From JAWKWA01 sp041397765 (GTDB lineage: Bacteria; Pseudomonadota; Alphaproteobacteria; Rhizobiales; Hyphomicrobiaceae): DNA of 64,000 nt. The DNA lies in NCBI GenBank assembly GCA_041397765.1, contig JAWKWA010000007.1, forward strand, positions 62,001-126,000. The letters run 5' to 3'. Below are positions 21,328 to 29,057 of the stretch, piece by piece. The translations under genes were made by a program, and so were the position numbers. The notes beneath the pieces are model-generated. The model was given only the letters and a program-made list of their open reading frames with translations, searched no databases and had not been told where the DNA came from. Every line of letters begins with the position of its first letter. Position 1 is the first letter of the stretch.

Positions 21328-21583
21328 ATGGCAGGAGAGTTCGAGCAGGCGCGGCAGCGGCGAGTTCGGCTCGTGCTGCCGCTACCTGAAGGACATTCTC
21401 GAGACGGACGACTTTGAGCCGCCGTCGGCGTCGGCGACGACGGCATTCTCTACATGTCGGTCGGGGTGGAGTTCGCTGACGAGGACGAGGAAGAGGGCGA
21501 CGAGCGACTTCCTCGACCATCCGGTCTACTGCTGCCCGTTCTGCGGAACGAAGCTGCAGGATCCCGAGGAGGTCGACGCCTGA
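21328..21583 (+). CDS. Small zinc-ribbon protein between atpD and atpC, frameshifted
   Basis: Following the best frame through three indels (~21348, ~21420, ~21508) gives a protein of ~85 aa: an N-terminal stretch with CCRYLKDILETDDFEPP, then VGVGDDGILYMSVGVEFADE, an acidic run, and DFLDHPVYCCPFCGTKLQDP with a CxxC at the end. The C-terminal PVYCCPFCGTKL is typical of small zinc-ribbon proteins. I do not recognise the family. The place between atpD and atpC is unusual, since these are normally adjacent. The same type of small errors that break atpD break this gene. A start at ATG 21328 is likely but unproven. Confidence 0.55.
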
Positions 21584-21654
21584 CGTCGGATGACTGAAGC
21601 GGGGCGCCGCGGCTGGCGAGCACCTTGCGCGGTGGGGTGGGCACGGTGGGAGGC

Positions 21655-21705
21655 GAATTTGACACGTGAGTGCCATGCGCGGCGACGTGCTCGAGTGTCA
21701 AATTC
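21655..21705. repeat. Palindromic module GAATTTGACAC
   Basis: Arms GAATTTGACAC (21655-21665) and GTGTCAAATTC (21695-21705) with a 29-base loop. The same module with the flanking GTGGAGCTC-like sequence recurs, inverted, at 55666-55720. Confidence 0.7.
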
Positions 21706-21734
21706 AAAAGCTCCACTGGAATCATAAGCTTGCC

Positions 21735-21807
21735 AGTGGTTCTATCATTCCGACATTTGCTCTCACGGGTTCTGAAACGGGATGCAAATGTCGGAATTGG
21801 AACCACT
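21735..21807. repeat. 73-bp RIME-like palindrome
   Basis: Long imperfect palindrome: AGTGGTTC...TTCCGACATTTGC pairs with GCAAATGTCGGAA...GAACCACT, and the centre TCTCACGGGTTCTGAAACGG is shared with 6548-6570. Part of the mosaic repeat family of this genome. Confidence 0.7.
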
Positions 21808-21905
21808 AGGTCCGGCAGGCCGGCATCGTGCCGGCGATCGAAAAGTTGTCTCGCCCCGGCGCGACCGCTGACAGGCGGCCCGGGGGCGGAGAGGGAGAGC
21901 ATGGC

Positions 21906-22310
21906 ATGGCCGGTCACTTCAAGTTCGAGCTGGTGTCGCCCGAGCGGCTGGTTCTGTCGGAGGACGCCGACCAGGTCGTGGTGCCGGGCACGGAGGGCGA
22001 TTTCGCCGTGCTGCCGGGCCACGCGCCGCTGCTCTCGACGCTGCGGCCGGGTATTCTCGAGGCACGGCTGGCCGGCGGCAAGACGCGGCGCATATTCGTC
22101 AAGGGTGGCTTCGCCGAGGTCGATCCGGGCTCGCTGACCATTCTCGCGCAGCAGGTTTTCGACGCCGATGGCGCCGATCGCGAGGCGCTGAAGGCTGCCA
22201 TCGCGGCGGCCGAGGTCGAGCGCGACCAGGCCACCAGCGACGACGAGCGGATGAGCGCCGAGCTCACCATCGATCATCTGCGCCGGATGGGCGGGGCGTC
22301 GGCGCACTGA
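21906..22310 (+). CDS. atpC: ATP synthase F1 epsilon subunit
   Basis: Inhibitory and rotor-stalk subunit. The 134-aa product shows HFKFELVSPERLVLSEDADQ, VVPGTEGDFAVLPGHAPLLS and RRIFVKGGFAEVDPGSLTIL, all family hallmarks. The start ATG at 21906 gives MAGHFKFEL. Intact. It is ~630 bp after atpD rather than immediately adjacent, because the zinc-ribbon gene and repeats intervene. Confidence 0.96.
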   Translation: MAGHFKFELVSPERLVLSEDADQVVVPGTEGDFAVLPGHAPLLSTLRPGILEARLAGGKTRRIFVKGGFAEVDPGSLTILAQQVFDADGADREALKAAIAAAEVERDQATSDDERMSAELTIDHLRRMGGASAH

Positions 22311-22417
22311 TTGCCGGACAAGGTACTCGCTCGCCCCGGCCCAGGCCCGACTGCTGAGGCAACCGCCGCAGGTGAAGCGGATCGCGGCGGGGGGCCGCCG
22401 GCGAGCCGATCGAGCCG

Positions 22418-23515
22418 CTATTCAAGTCCGCTGCGGCGGTCGAGCCAGGCCCCCGCCTGGGAATCGGCGGAGCGGCGGTCCTCGGGCGAAAGCGTCGACA
22501 TCAGCACGTCGAGCTGAAGGTCGCTGACGCCGGCGGCACGAGCGAGCAGGTGCCACTTGGTCGCCATCACCAGATCCTTGTCGAAGACGATGCCGAAGGC
22601 ATAGAAGCGGGCGAGCCGGTTCTGGGCGACGGGGTTGCCTTCCTCGGCGGCGGCCGAGAAGAAATAGGCGGCACGGGCCTGATCCTTCGGTACGCCGCGG
22701 CCATTGAACAGCATCAGCGCATAATCGACACGGGCGTCCGAGAGGCCGGCCTCGGCGGCGCGGCCGGTCCAAAAGGCCGCCTTGGCCTCGTCCTTGGCAA
22801 CGCCGTGGCCGGCCGCATAGAGCGTTCCAAGATCATATTCGGCGGGGGCGTAGGACGCCTTCGCCGCCCGCTCGATGAGCGCGAAGGCCGCGTCGGGCGA
22901 GCCCTTGACGTCGCCGTCCTTCAGATAGAGCAGAGCGAGATTGTAGCCGGCGAGCACATTGCCGCGCTCGCTGGCGAGGCGAAAGAGCTGGGCGGCGGCG
23001 ACCTCGTCACGCTTCACGCCCTCGCCCGCCACCAGCAGCAGACCCAATGCCAGCATGGCATTGGCGTCGCCGCGCTCGGCACCCTTCTTGTACCAGACGG
23101 CGGCCTCGGAGAAATCCTGGCGGACGCCGAGACCCTCGGCATTGATGCGCCCGATCAGCGTGCAGGCGGCGGCCTCGCCGGCCTCGGCCTGGGCCTTGGC
23201 GAGTTCGAGCGCCTTCAGGTAGTTGCCCTCGTCGAAGGCCTTGTAGGCGGGATCGGCTTCGAAGCCGGAAGGGAAGGTGGCGGCAGGCTCGCTCTCGCCG
23301 GCCTTGGCGGCGGCGCGGGCGGATTTCGGAACGGCAAGGCCGGCGGCCAGAACGATGGCAAGAGCGAGGGCGAGGGCGCTAGCGAGGACATGAGGCGCTG
23401 TGGCTCTCGCGAGGCCGCTGAAAGGCCGGCCGGGCCCGACGCGGCGCGCCGACAGCGGCGGCCGGCTGCCAGGAACGCCCAGCTCTTTCGCATCTCCAGC
23501 GATCTGTTCACTCAC
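22418..23515 (-). CDS. SEL1-like repeat protein, exported
   Basis: A 365-aa protein with an N-terminal hydrophobic segment (LASALALALAIVLAAGLAVP) that probably serves as a signal anchor, then six or so SEL1 repeats, e.g. AACTLIGRINAEGLGVRQDF, ANAMLALGLLLVAGEGVKRD, APAEYDLGTLYAAGHGVAKD and ARVDYALMLFNGRGVPKDQ. Such proteins are periplasmic adaptors in exopolysaccharide regulation (ExoR type) and cell-envelope processes. The GTG at 23515 has GGGGAAG upstream; an ATG at 23572 is possible. Its stop faces atpC. Confidence 0.85.
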   Translation of the reverse strand: MSEQIAGDAKELGVPGSRPPLSARRVGPGRPFSGLARATAPHVLASALALALAIVLAAGLAVPKSARAAAKAGESEPAATFPSGFEADPAYKAFDEGNYLKALELAKAQAEAGEAAACTLIGRINAEGLGVRQDFSEAAVWYKKGAERGDANAMLALGLLLVAGEGVKRDEVAAAQLFRLASERGNVLAGYNLALLYLKDGDVKGSPDAAFALIERAAKASYAPAEYDLGTLYAAGHGVAKDEAKAAFWTGRAAEAGLSDARVDYALMLFNGRGVPKDQARAAYFFSAAAEEGNPVAQNRLARFYAFGIVFDKDLVMATKWHLLARAAGVSDLQLDVLMSTLSPEDRRSADSQAGAWLDRRSGLE

Positions 23516-23610
23516 GTCGCTTCCCCAGCCTTCGCTCCGGCTCCGATCCGTCGGGCAATAATGGCCGATCATGGTGCAATCGCGGAGAACGCCCGGGTGC
23601 GGCGATCGGC

Positions 23611-24237
23611 TCAGGCGATCGCGGCCTCGACGGCGGCGACGAGCCCGGCAAGACCATCGGAGGGGCCGGCGATCAGGCCGACGAAGTCGGCACCGGCCTC
23701 GGCCATGAGGCCCGCCTCGGCGGCCCGCGTCAGCCCACCGGCGACGAGGGGCACCTCGAACACCTCGCTCCACCAGGCGGTGAGCTCGGCCAGCGCATCG
23801 GCGTCTGCATCGCCGCCCTGAATGGCGAACTCCACGTAGCTCGCACCCAGCTCGCCCGCGGTCATGGCGTCGTGGCGCGACAGGCCGACGCCGGCGCCGA
23901 GGATCGCGTCGGCGCCGAGCCGACGGCGGGCCGCGGCAAAGCGGGCCTCGTTCTGCGGCGTGTCGGTGAAGTCGCTCAGATGAAGGCCGTCGGCGCCGGT
24001 CGCGAGCGCCAGATCGAGGTCGTCGGCGATCATCACCGCGACATCGCGCGACTGGATCGCCTTGACGAGAATGCGCAGCCGCGGCACGTCAGCTCCGCTG
24101 CGCGGCGGGCGGATGACTACGGCGGCGACGTCGCCCGAGGCAATCGCCTGACGCAGATCGGCGTCCGAGGGCCGGCCCTCGCCACCATCGATGGTCAGGC
24201 TGATGCGACAGCGCTCGGGCTCGTCCTCGCCGCTCAA
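23611..24237 (-). CDS. ThiE-like (thiamine phosphate synthase family) protein
   Basis: A 208-aa TIM-barrel of the thiamine phosphate synthase family: VAVMIADDLDLALATGADGL, LGAGVGLSRHDAMTAGELGA and PLVAGGLTRAAEAGLMAEAG correspond to ThiE strands. However, the usual pyrophosphate-binding and catalytic surroundings are altered (for example HLSDF where HLG-type motifs occur), so a true ThiE reaction is doubtful. The start was placed at TTG 24237, six bases after a perfect AGGAGG. It precedes a divergent btaAB block and a small basic gene on the same strand. Confidence 0.75.
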   Translation of the reverse strand: MSGEDEPERCRISLTIDGGEGRPSDADLRQAIASGDVAAVVIRPPRSGADVPRLRILVKAIQSRDVAVMIADDLDLALATGADGLHLSDFTDTPQNEARFAAARRRLGADAILGAGVGLSRHDAMTAGELGASYVEFAIQGGDADADALAELTAWWSEVFEVPLVAGGLTRAAEAGLMAEAGADFVGLIAGPSDGLAGLVAAVEAAIA

Positions 24238-24321
24238 CGCATGCCTCCTCGCAATCGCGCCGGCCCTTTCGAGCCGACAAGCCGCCGCGCGGCTCAACCG
24301 TGGGCGATCCCGCCGTGGAGA

Positions 24322-24477
24322 TCAGGCCTGGCGCGCGCGGGCGAGGCCGGCCATCTTGCGGGCGCGGCGGCGGCCGGCCGAGGTGTTGCCCTGGTTGCGC
24401 GAGAGGGGCGCGCGGTCGGCGGCGCGACGACGCTTCAGGACGCGGATCTTGGCGGGACGGTTGGCGCGACTCTTCAT
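24322..24477 (-). CDS. Small basic protein, 51 aa
   Basis: An open frame of 52 codons starting at ATG 24477 and ending TGA. The product begins MKSRANRPAKIRVLKRRRAA, ends GRRRARKMAGLARARQA, and is about one third Arg plus Lys with no acidic cluster. GGAG lies just upstream (spacing ~4). Such highly basic peptides are often ribosome- or nucleic-acid-associated, but I cannot assign a family, and high GC makes chance frames common. Confidence 0.45.
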   Translation of the reverse strand: MKSRANRPAKIRVLKRRRAADRAPLSRNQGNTSAGRRRARKMAGLARARQA

Positions 24478-24581
24478 CTGGCTCCAGGGCTCCATCGGGT
24501 TTCTTGCGGCCCCTTGCTAGCCGAGCCGCCGGCCGGCGGCAACCGGCCGATGAGATGGGCACTCGCCCGCCGCTCTCCTGC

Positions 24582-25103
24582 CTATTCGATGAGCCATTTG
24601 AGGCCGAGGCCGCCGGGGGCGAGGAAGACGCCGGCCCAGGCGGCCGATGAGACGAGGCTCGCCGAGAGGAAGTAGAGGAACGGCATCTCCGAAATGCCGG
24701 CCATGATCGGGATGAAGGGCCGGAGCGGACCGGTGAACTTGCCGGCGAGAACGCCGAGCAGGCCCCATCGCTCGAAGAAGGCATGCGCCCTGGTCCACCA
24801 GTCGGGATGGCGCGAGATCGGCCAGACATGCATGACGCGATGCTCGGTCAGCCGGCCGATCAGATAGGACACGCCATCGCCAGTGCTGGCGCCGAGCGTG
24901 CCGGCGATCCAGATGTGGACGAAGGAGCCGCCGGCCGCACCGTGAACGGCGCCGATGCCGATGAAGAGGATGGTCGAGGGGGCGAAGGCGGAGAGGATGG
25001 GGATGGATTCGGCCATGCCGACGACGAAGACGATGGGCTCGGCATAGGCGTCGTTGGCCTCGACGAGGGCGATCACCTTGTGGGCCAGCTCGGCGATGCT
25101 CAT
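24582..25103 (-). CDS. DedA/SNARE-associated (VTT-domain) membrane protein
   Basis: A 173-aa inner-membrane protein. Visible are EPIVFVVGMAESIPILSAF, GIGAVHGAAGGSFVHIWIAG with GDGVSYLIGR, then FFERWGLLGVLAGKFTGPLR and PFIPIMAGISEMPFLYFL, which match the DedA re-entrant-loop signature (F-x-R-(F/W)-G-x...G-(R/K)-F-x-G-x-x-R). DedA-type proteins are linked to lipid or lipid-carrier flipping across the membrane. AAGGAG lies ten bases before ATG 25103. It is divergent from btaA, whose products make betaine lipids, so a link to membrane lipid traffic is attractive but only inferred. Confidence 0.87.
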   Translation of the reverse strand: MSIAELAHKVIALVEANDAYAEPIVFVVGMAESIPILSAFAPSTILFIGIGAVHGAAGGSFVHIWIAGTLGASTGDGVSYLIGRLTEHRVMHVWPISRHPDWWTRAHAFFERWGLLGVLAGKFTGPLRPFIPIMAGISEMPFLYFLSASLVSSAAWAGVFLAPGGLGLKWLIE

Positions 25104-25334
25104 GGCTCGGACGTCTCCTTGACGGACGGGATCCTCGCAAGCCCCCGGGAGATCCCTCGAGCCCGGCCGGCACATGCTCGACCGGGCGCCCTGTGACGCG
25201 GCGGTCACGAATCGCTGTCACCGGACAGGAGTGGTCGCGAACGCACGGCCGTTGCGCAAGTGGATTGCGCCGCAATTCGGGTCTAAGGAAGACCGGAGTA
25301 TCGGGTCCCGCATCGCATGGAGGAGGCATTCGTC

Positions 25335-26702
25335 ATGGCAGGCACACTCGGCTACGAGCCGCCAGGTGGTCGGTCGCGGCTCGCCCGTGTCGGCCATGCC
25401 GCCCGTCGCATCGGCCACGGCATCAAGGCGAAGCCCAAGGCGGTGCTGAAGAGCCTCAAGGCAAAGGGCGAGGGCGGCCGCAGCATCGCGCGCGAGAACC
25501 TGAAGAAGGCCGTCCATCAGAACCCCGCGCTCAGCAAGCGCGGATTGCTCGAGCGGGCCTTCACACTCGCCTTCCAGGGGCTCGTCTATGCCCAGATCTG
25601 GGAGGATCCGCTGATCGACATGGAGGCGCTGCAGATCGGCGAGGACAGCCGCATCGTCACCATCGCGTCGGGCGGCTGCAATGTGATGAGCTATCTCATC
25701 GCCAATCCGGCTGAGATCACCGCGGTCGATCTCAATCGCGCCCATATCGCGCTCAACCAGCTCAAGCTGTGCGCGGCCCGCCATCTGCCGGACCAGCAGA
25801 GCTTCTACGCCTTCTTCGGACTTGCCCGCGCCCGGGACAATCTGGCGCTCTATGAGACCCATATCCGGCCGGCGCTCGACGAGGCTTCGCGCGATTATTG
25901 GGAAGGTCGCGACATTTTCGGCCGGCGGCGGATCAAATTCTTCACGCGAAATGTCTACCGCTATGGCCTGCTCGGCACCTTCATCGGCGCGGGGCATGCG
26001 CTCGCCCGGCTGCACGGCCGCAATCCGGCGCTGATGCTGGACGCCCGCACGCGCGAGGAGCAGCGTCGCATCTTCGAGGCGGAGCTGGCGCCGCTGTTCG
26101 ACAAGAAGCTCGTCAAGTGGCTGGTCGACCGGCCGATGGCGCTCTATGGGCTCGGCATTCCGCCCGCCCAATACAAGGCGCTCGCCAGCTCGGGCGAAAG
26201 CATGTCGGGGGTGCTGCGCGACCGGCTCGAGCGGCTCGCCTGCGGCTTCGAGCTCGACAGCAACTATTTCGCCTGGCAGGCGTTCGGCCGGCGCTATGCG
26301 CGGCGCGAGAACGCGCCCGTGCCGCCCTATCTGGCAGCGGAGAATTTCGAGGCAGTGCGCCAGCGCGCCGACCGGGTGGCGGTACGACACATCAATTTCA
26401 TCGATTTCCTGAAGGGTGAGGCGGACCAGAGCCTCGACCGCTACGTGCTGCTCGATGCCCAGGACTGGATGGACGACGAGACGCTGACGACGCTGTGGCG
26501 CGAGATCACGCGGACGGCGCGACCGGGCGCGCGGGTGATCTTCCGGACCGCCGCCGAGCCGAGCCTCCTGCCCGGCCGCGTGCCCGACGCGCTCCTGTCG
26601 CGCTGGGACTATGACGAGGCGCGTTGCCGCACCTTCACCGAGCGCGACCGCTCCTCGATCTATGGCGGCTTCCACCTCTATGTGCTGAAGGACGGCGCGT
26701 GA
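25335..26702 (+). CDS. btaA: BtaA: SAM:diacylglycerol 3-amino-3-carboxypropyltransferase (DUF3419)
   Basis: First step of betaine-lipid synthesis: moves the 3-amino-3-carboxypropyl group of SAM to diacylglycerol, giving diacylglycerylhomoserine. The 455-aa product has FQGLVYAQIWEDPLIDMEAL, the SAM-site IVTIASGGCNVMSYL, and ITAVDLNRAHIALNQLKL; the C-terminal half includes HINFIDFL and YVLLDAQDWMDDETL. A Lys/Arg-rich N-terminal ~60 residues precede the domain. ATG at 25335 follows GGAGGAGG; an ATG at 25317 is less well placed. The stop overlaps the btaB start (TGATG). In Rhodobacter and Sinorhizobium this pathway replaces phospholipids under phosphate limitation. Confidence 0.93.
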   Translation: MAGTLGYEPPGGRSRLARVGHAARRIGHGIKAKPKAVLKSLKAKGEGGRSIARENLKKAVHQNPALSKRGLLERAFTLAFQGLVYAQIWEDPLIDMEALQIGEDSRIVTIASGGCNVMSYLIANPAEITAVDLNRAHIALNQLKLCAARHLPDQQSFYAFFGLARARDNLALYETHIRPALDEASRDYWEGRDIFGRRRIKFFTRNVYRYGLLGTFIGAGHALARLHGRNPALMLDARTREEQRRIFEAELAPLFDKKLVKWLVDRPMALYGLGIPPAQYKALASSGESMSGVLRDRLERLACGFELDSNYFAWQAFGRRYARRENAPVPPYLAAENFEAVRQRADRVAVRHINFIDFLKGEADQSLDRYVLLDAQDWMDDETLTTLWREITRTARPGARVIFRTAAEPSLLPGRVPDALLSRWDYDEARCRTFTERDRSSIYGGFHLYVLKDGA

Positions 26703-27370
26703 TGGTCTCGGCGGGAGCGGGCGCGAGCGATGCCGCGCGGGCCATGGATGCGATCTACCGCTCGCAGCGTCACATCTACGACCTGACGCGCAAATACTAC
26801 CTGCTCGGCCGCGACCGTCTGATCGCGGAGCTCGATCCGCCGACAGGCGGTCATGTGCTCGAACTCGGCTGCGGCACCGGCCGCAATCTGGTGCTGGCGG
26901 CTCGCCGCCACACGGACGCGCAGCTCCATGGCATCGACATCTCGCAGGCGATGCTGGAGACGGCGGCGGCTTCGATCAAGCGGGCCGGGCTCGATCGGCG
27001 CATCCGCCTTGCGGCCGGGGACGCCTCGTCCGTCGATACGGCGGCAGCGTTCGGGCTTGCGCATTTCGAGCGGGTCTTCATCTCCTACTCGCTGTCGATG
27101 ATACCGCCCTGGCGCGAGACGGTCGGCCATGCGCTGTCGCTGCTTGCGCCTCGCGGCTCGCTGCATATCGTCGATTTCGGCGATCAGGCGGAATTGCCCG
27201 GCTGGTTCCGGAGCGGGCTTCGGGCCTGGCTCGCAAAGTTCCATGTCGAGCCGCGCGCTGATCTGAGAGACGTGCTCGCACGCGAGGCGGCAACACGCGG
27301 GCTCGATCTGCGGTTCGAGCGGCTCTATCGCGACTATGCGCAATATGCGGTGCTGACGCGCCGGGCGTGA
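26702..27370 (+). CDS. btaB: BtaB: diacylglycerylhomoserine N-methyltransferase
   Basis: Adds three methyl groups to the head-group amine to give DGTS. The 222-aa SAM methyltransferase shows GGHVLELGCGTGRNLVLAA (motif I), ISQAMLETA, and FISYSLSMIPPW. YRSQRHIYDLTRKYYLLGRD at the start is characteristic of the BtaB group. Translationally coupled to btaA by a one-base TGATG overlap. The pair should make the complete betaine-lipid pathway from diacylglycerol and SAM. Confidence 0.92.
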   Translation: MVSAGAGASDAARAMDAIYRSQRHIYDLTRKYYLLGRDRLIAELDPPTGGHVLELGCGTGRNLVLAARRHTDAQLHGIDISQAMLETAAASIKRAGLDRRIRLAAGDASSVDTAAAFGLAHFERVFISYSLSMIPPWRETVGHALSLLAPRGSLHIVDFGDQAELPGWFRSGLRAWLAKFHVEPRADLRDVLAREAATRGLDLRFERLYRDYAQYAVLTRRA

Positions 27371-27416
27371 GCCGGCCGACAGGGCGCCGTGATGGCGGAG
27401 CGAGCCGTCGGGCGCA

Positions 27417-28823
27417 TCAGGCGGCGCGCGCACCCACCTTCAGGGCCATGCCGCCCTTGGGACGCAGCGTGACGCGCGAGATCGGCACCGGATGGGCGCC
27501 GGCGGGAGCCGCGAAACGCAGCGCGCGGATGACCGTCGCCAGCACCACCATCGCCTCGATCATCGCGAAAGCCTGGCCGATGCAGATGCGCGGGCCGGCG
27601 CCGAAGGGCATGAACTGGTAGCGGGTCCGCGCCGCCTCGCGTTCCGGCGTGAAGCGCTCGGGATCGAAGCGGTCGGGATCGTCCCAGAACATGCGGTGAC
27701 GGTGGATGGCATAGATCGGAACCACGACATGGCTGCCGGCACGCACGGGCGTGTCGCCGAAGCGGGTGTCCTCGCGGGCCTGTCGCATGATGATCGGCGC
27801 GGGCGGATAGAGCCGCAGCGCCTCTTTCAGCACCTTGCCGGTCTCGACCAGCCTGTCCATGTCGTCAGCCTCGACCGGACGATCGCCGAGGACCTCGTCG
27901 AGCTCGGCGAGGACGCGCGCTTCCCATTCGGGTGCGCGGGCCAGCAGATAGAGCGTCCAGGTCAGCGCCATGGCGGTCGTCGCATGACCGGCCGAGAGAA
28001 AGGTCAGCAGATTGTCGATCAGCAGGTCGTCGGACATCGGCTCGCCGGTCTCGGGATGGCGGGCAGCGAGCAGGCGGTCGAGCAGGTCGTCGCGACGGCT
28101 GCGGTCGCGCCGGCGGGACGACAGCAGGGCGGCGATGGCGGCGCGCATCTCGCGCTCGATGCGGCGCATCCGGAAGGTGCCGGGATGGGGCAGCCAGCGC
28201 GGCAGGCCGAACACCGCATAGGCGACCTCCCAGGATATCGGCTGGAGATAGTCGCCGGCGGCAGCCTCGAAGGCCTCGGCGACGAAGGCCTCGCCGCCCG
28301 GCAGCATGGTGTCGGAGATGATGCGGAAGGTCACGCCGGCCATGTCGCGGTCGATCCGGCGCATGACGCCCGGCGGGCCCTGCAGGCACTCGGCGACGAA
28401 TGCGTCGGCCGCGCCACGCATCAGCGGCACGAAGTCGAGCAGATCATGGTGACGGAACAGCGGGGCGACGATCTGGCGCTGCCATTTCCAGTCGGCGCCG
28501 TCGGCCGTGAGAAGACCCTTGCCGAGGAGGGGCCCGAGAATACGGTTCTCGAGGGCGGTGCGGGGGAATTGCTCACGCTCATCGAGCAGGACGCGCTTCA
28601 CATGGGCGGGATCGGCGAGCCAGACGCTCTCTGTGGTGCCCATGCGGGTCACCGCGAGCGGCTTCTCGAAAATGTCCGCCGGCCAGACCGAGATCGGATT
28701 GTCGATCAGTCGCAGCGCCAGCCGTGGCAGCGAGACGGCCTCCGACAGGGGCTCGGCGCGGGGTGGATAGAGTGCCGCATCGGCGCGGCGCCCGGCGGTC
28801 TCGGCAGCGCTCGGTTCGGTCAT
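27417..28823 (-). CDS. Cytochrome P450
   Basis: Soluble haem monooxygenase of 468 aa. Hallmarks in order: I-helix FLSAGHATTAMALTWTLY, K-helix KEALRLYPPAPI (ExxR), PERF loop FDPERFTPEREAA, and haem loop FMPFGAGPRICIGQAFAMIE with the axial Cys. No fused reductase is present, so it needs ferredoxin and a reductase, and none is encoded next to it. ATG at 28823 follows GGAG. Tail-to-tail with btaB (46-bp gap). The substrate cannot be told; the neighbourhood suggests lipid or fatty-acid chemistry only by association. Confidence 0.92.
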   Translation of the reverse strand: MTEPSAAETAGRRADAALYPPRAEPLSEAVSLPRLALRLIDNPISVWPADIFEKPLAVTRMGTTESVWLADPAHVKRVLLDEREQFPRTALENRILGPLLGKGLLTADGADWKWQRQIVAPLFRHHDLLDFVPLMRGAADAFVAECLQGPPGVMRRIDRDMAGVTFRIISDTMLPGGEAFVAEAFEAAAGDYLQPISWEVAYAVFGLPRWLPHPGTFRMRRIEREMRAAIAALLSSRRRDRSRRDDLLDRLLAARHPETGEPMSDDLLIDNLLTFLSAGHATTAMALTWTLYLLARAPEWEARVLAELDEVLGDRPVEADDMDRLVETGKVLKEALRLYPPAPIIMRQAREDTRFGDTPVRAGSHVVVPIYAIHRHRMFWDDPDRFDPERFTPEREAARTRYQFMPFGAGPRICIGQAFAMIEAMVVLATVIRALRFAAPAGAHPVPISRVTLRPKGGMALKVGARAA

Positions 28824-29057
28824 GATCGGCTCCGGTTGCGTGTGCTGTGGCCACCCGGCGGGGCCGGATTCCGGCCACCTCGACGCCGCACGGCGCGCCC
28901 CGCCCGCCTCTTGGAGCGGGCCACATGCGATCTGCCGTTGACGATCCCTTGGCCGGTCGATCGTCGCCGGCACTTGCCGTTGATGTGGTCATTGCGGCGC
29001 CCCTGCGCAATGGCCGGGCGAGGTCGCGGATACCGCAGCGCCTTCAGTCGCGACCGG

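Larger units (their letters stand above)
21584..21905. other. Repeat-filled spacer before atpC
   Basis: About 320 bp without a gene; it contains the two palindromic modules at 21655-21705 and 21735-21807. Their presence separates atpC from the rest of its operon. Confidence 0.6.

Noticed and set aside
25202..25221. Two GTCAC half-sites (CGGTCAC and CTGTCAC) upstream of btaA, resembling a PHO box
   Set aside because: The half-sites start 13 bp apart, whereas PhoB boxes need an 11-bp period, and the first is poorly matched.
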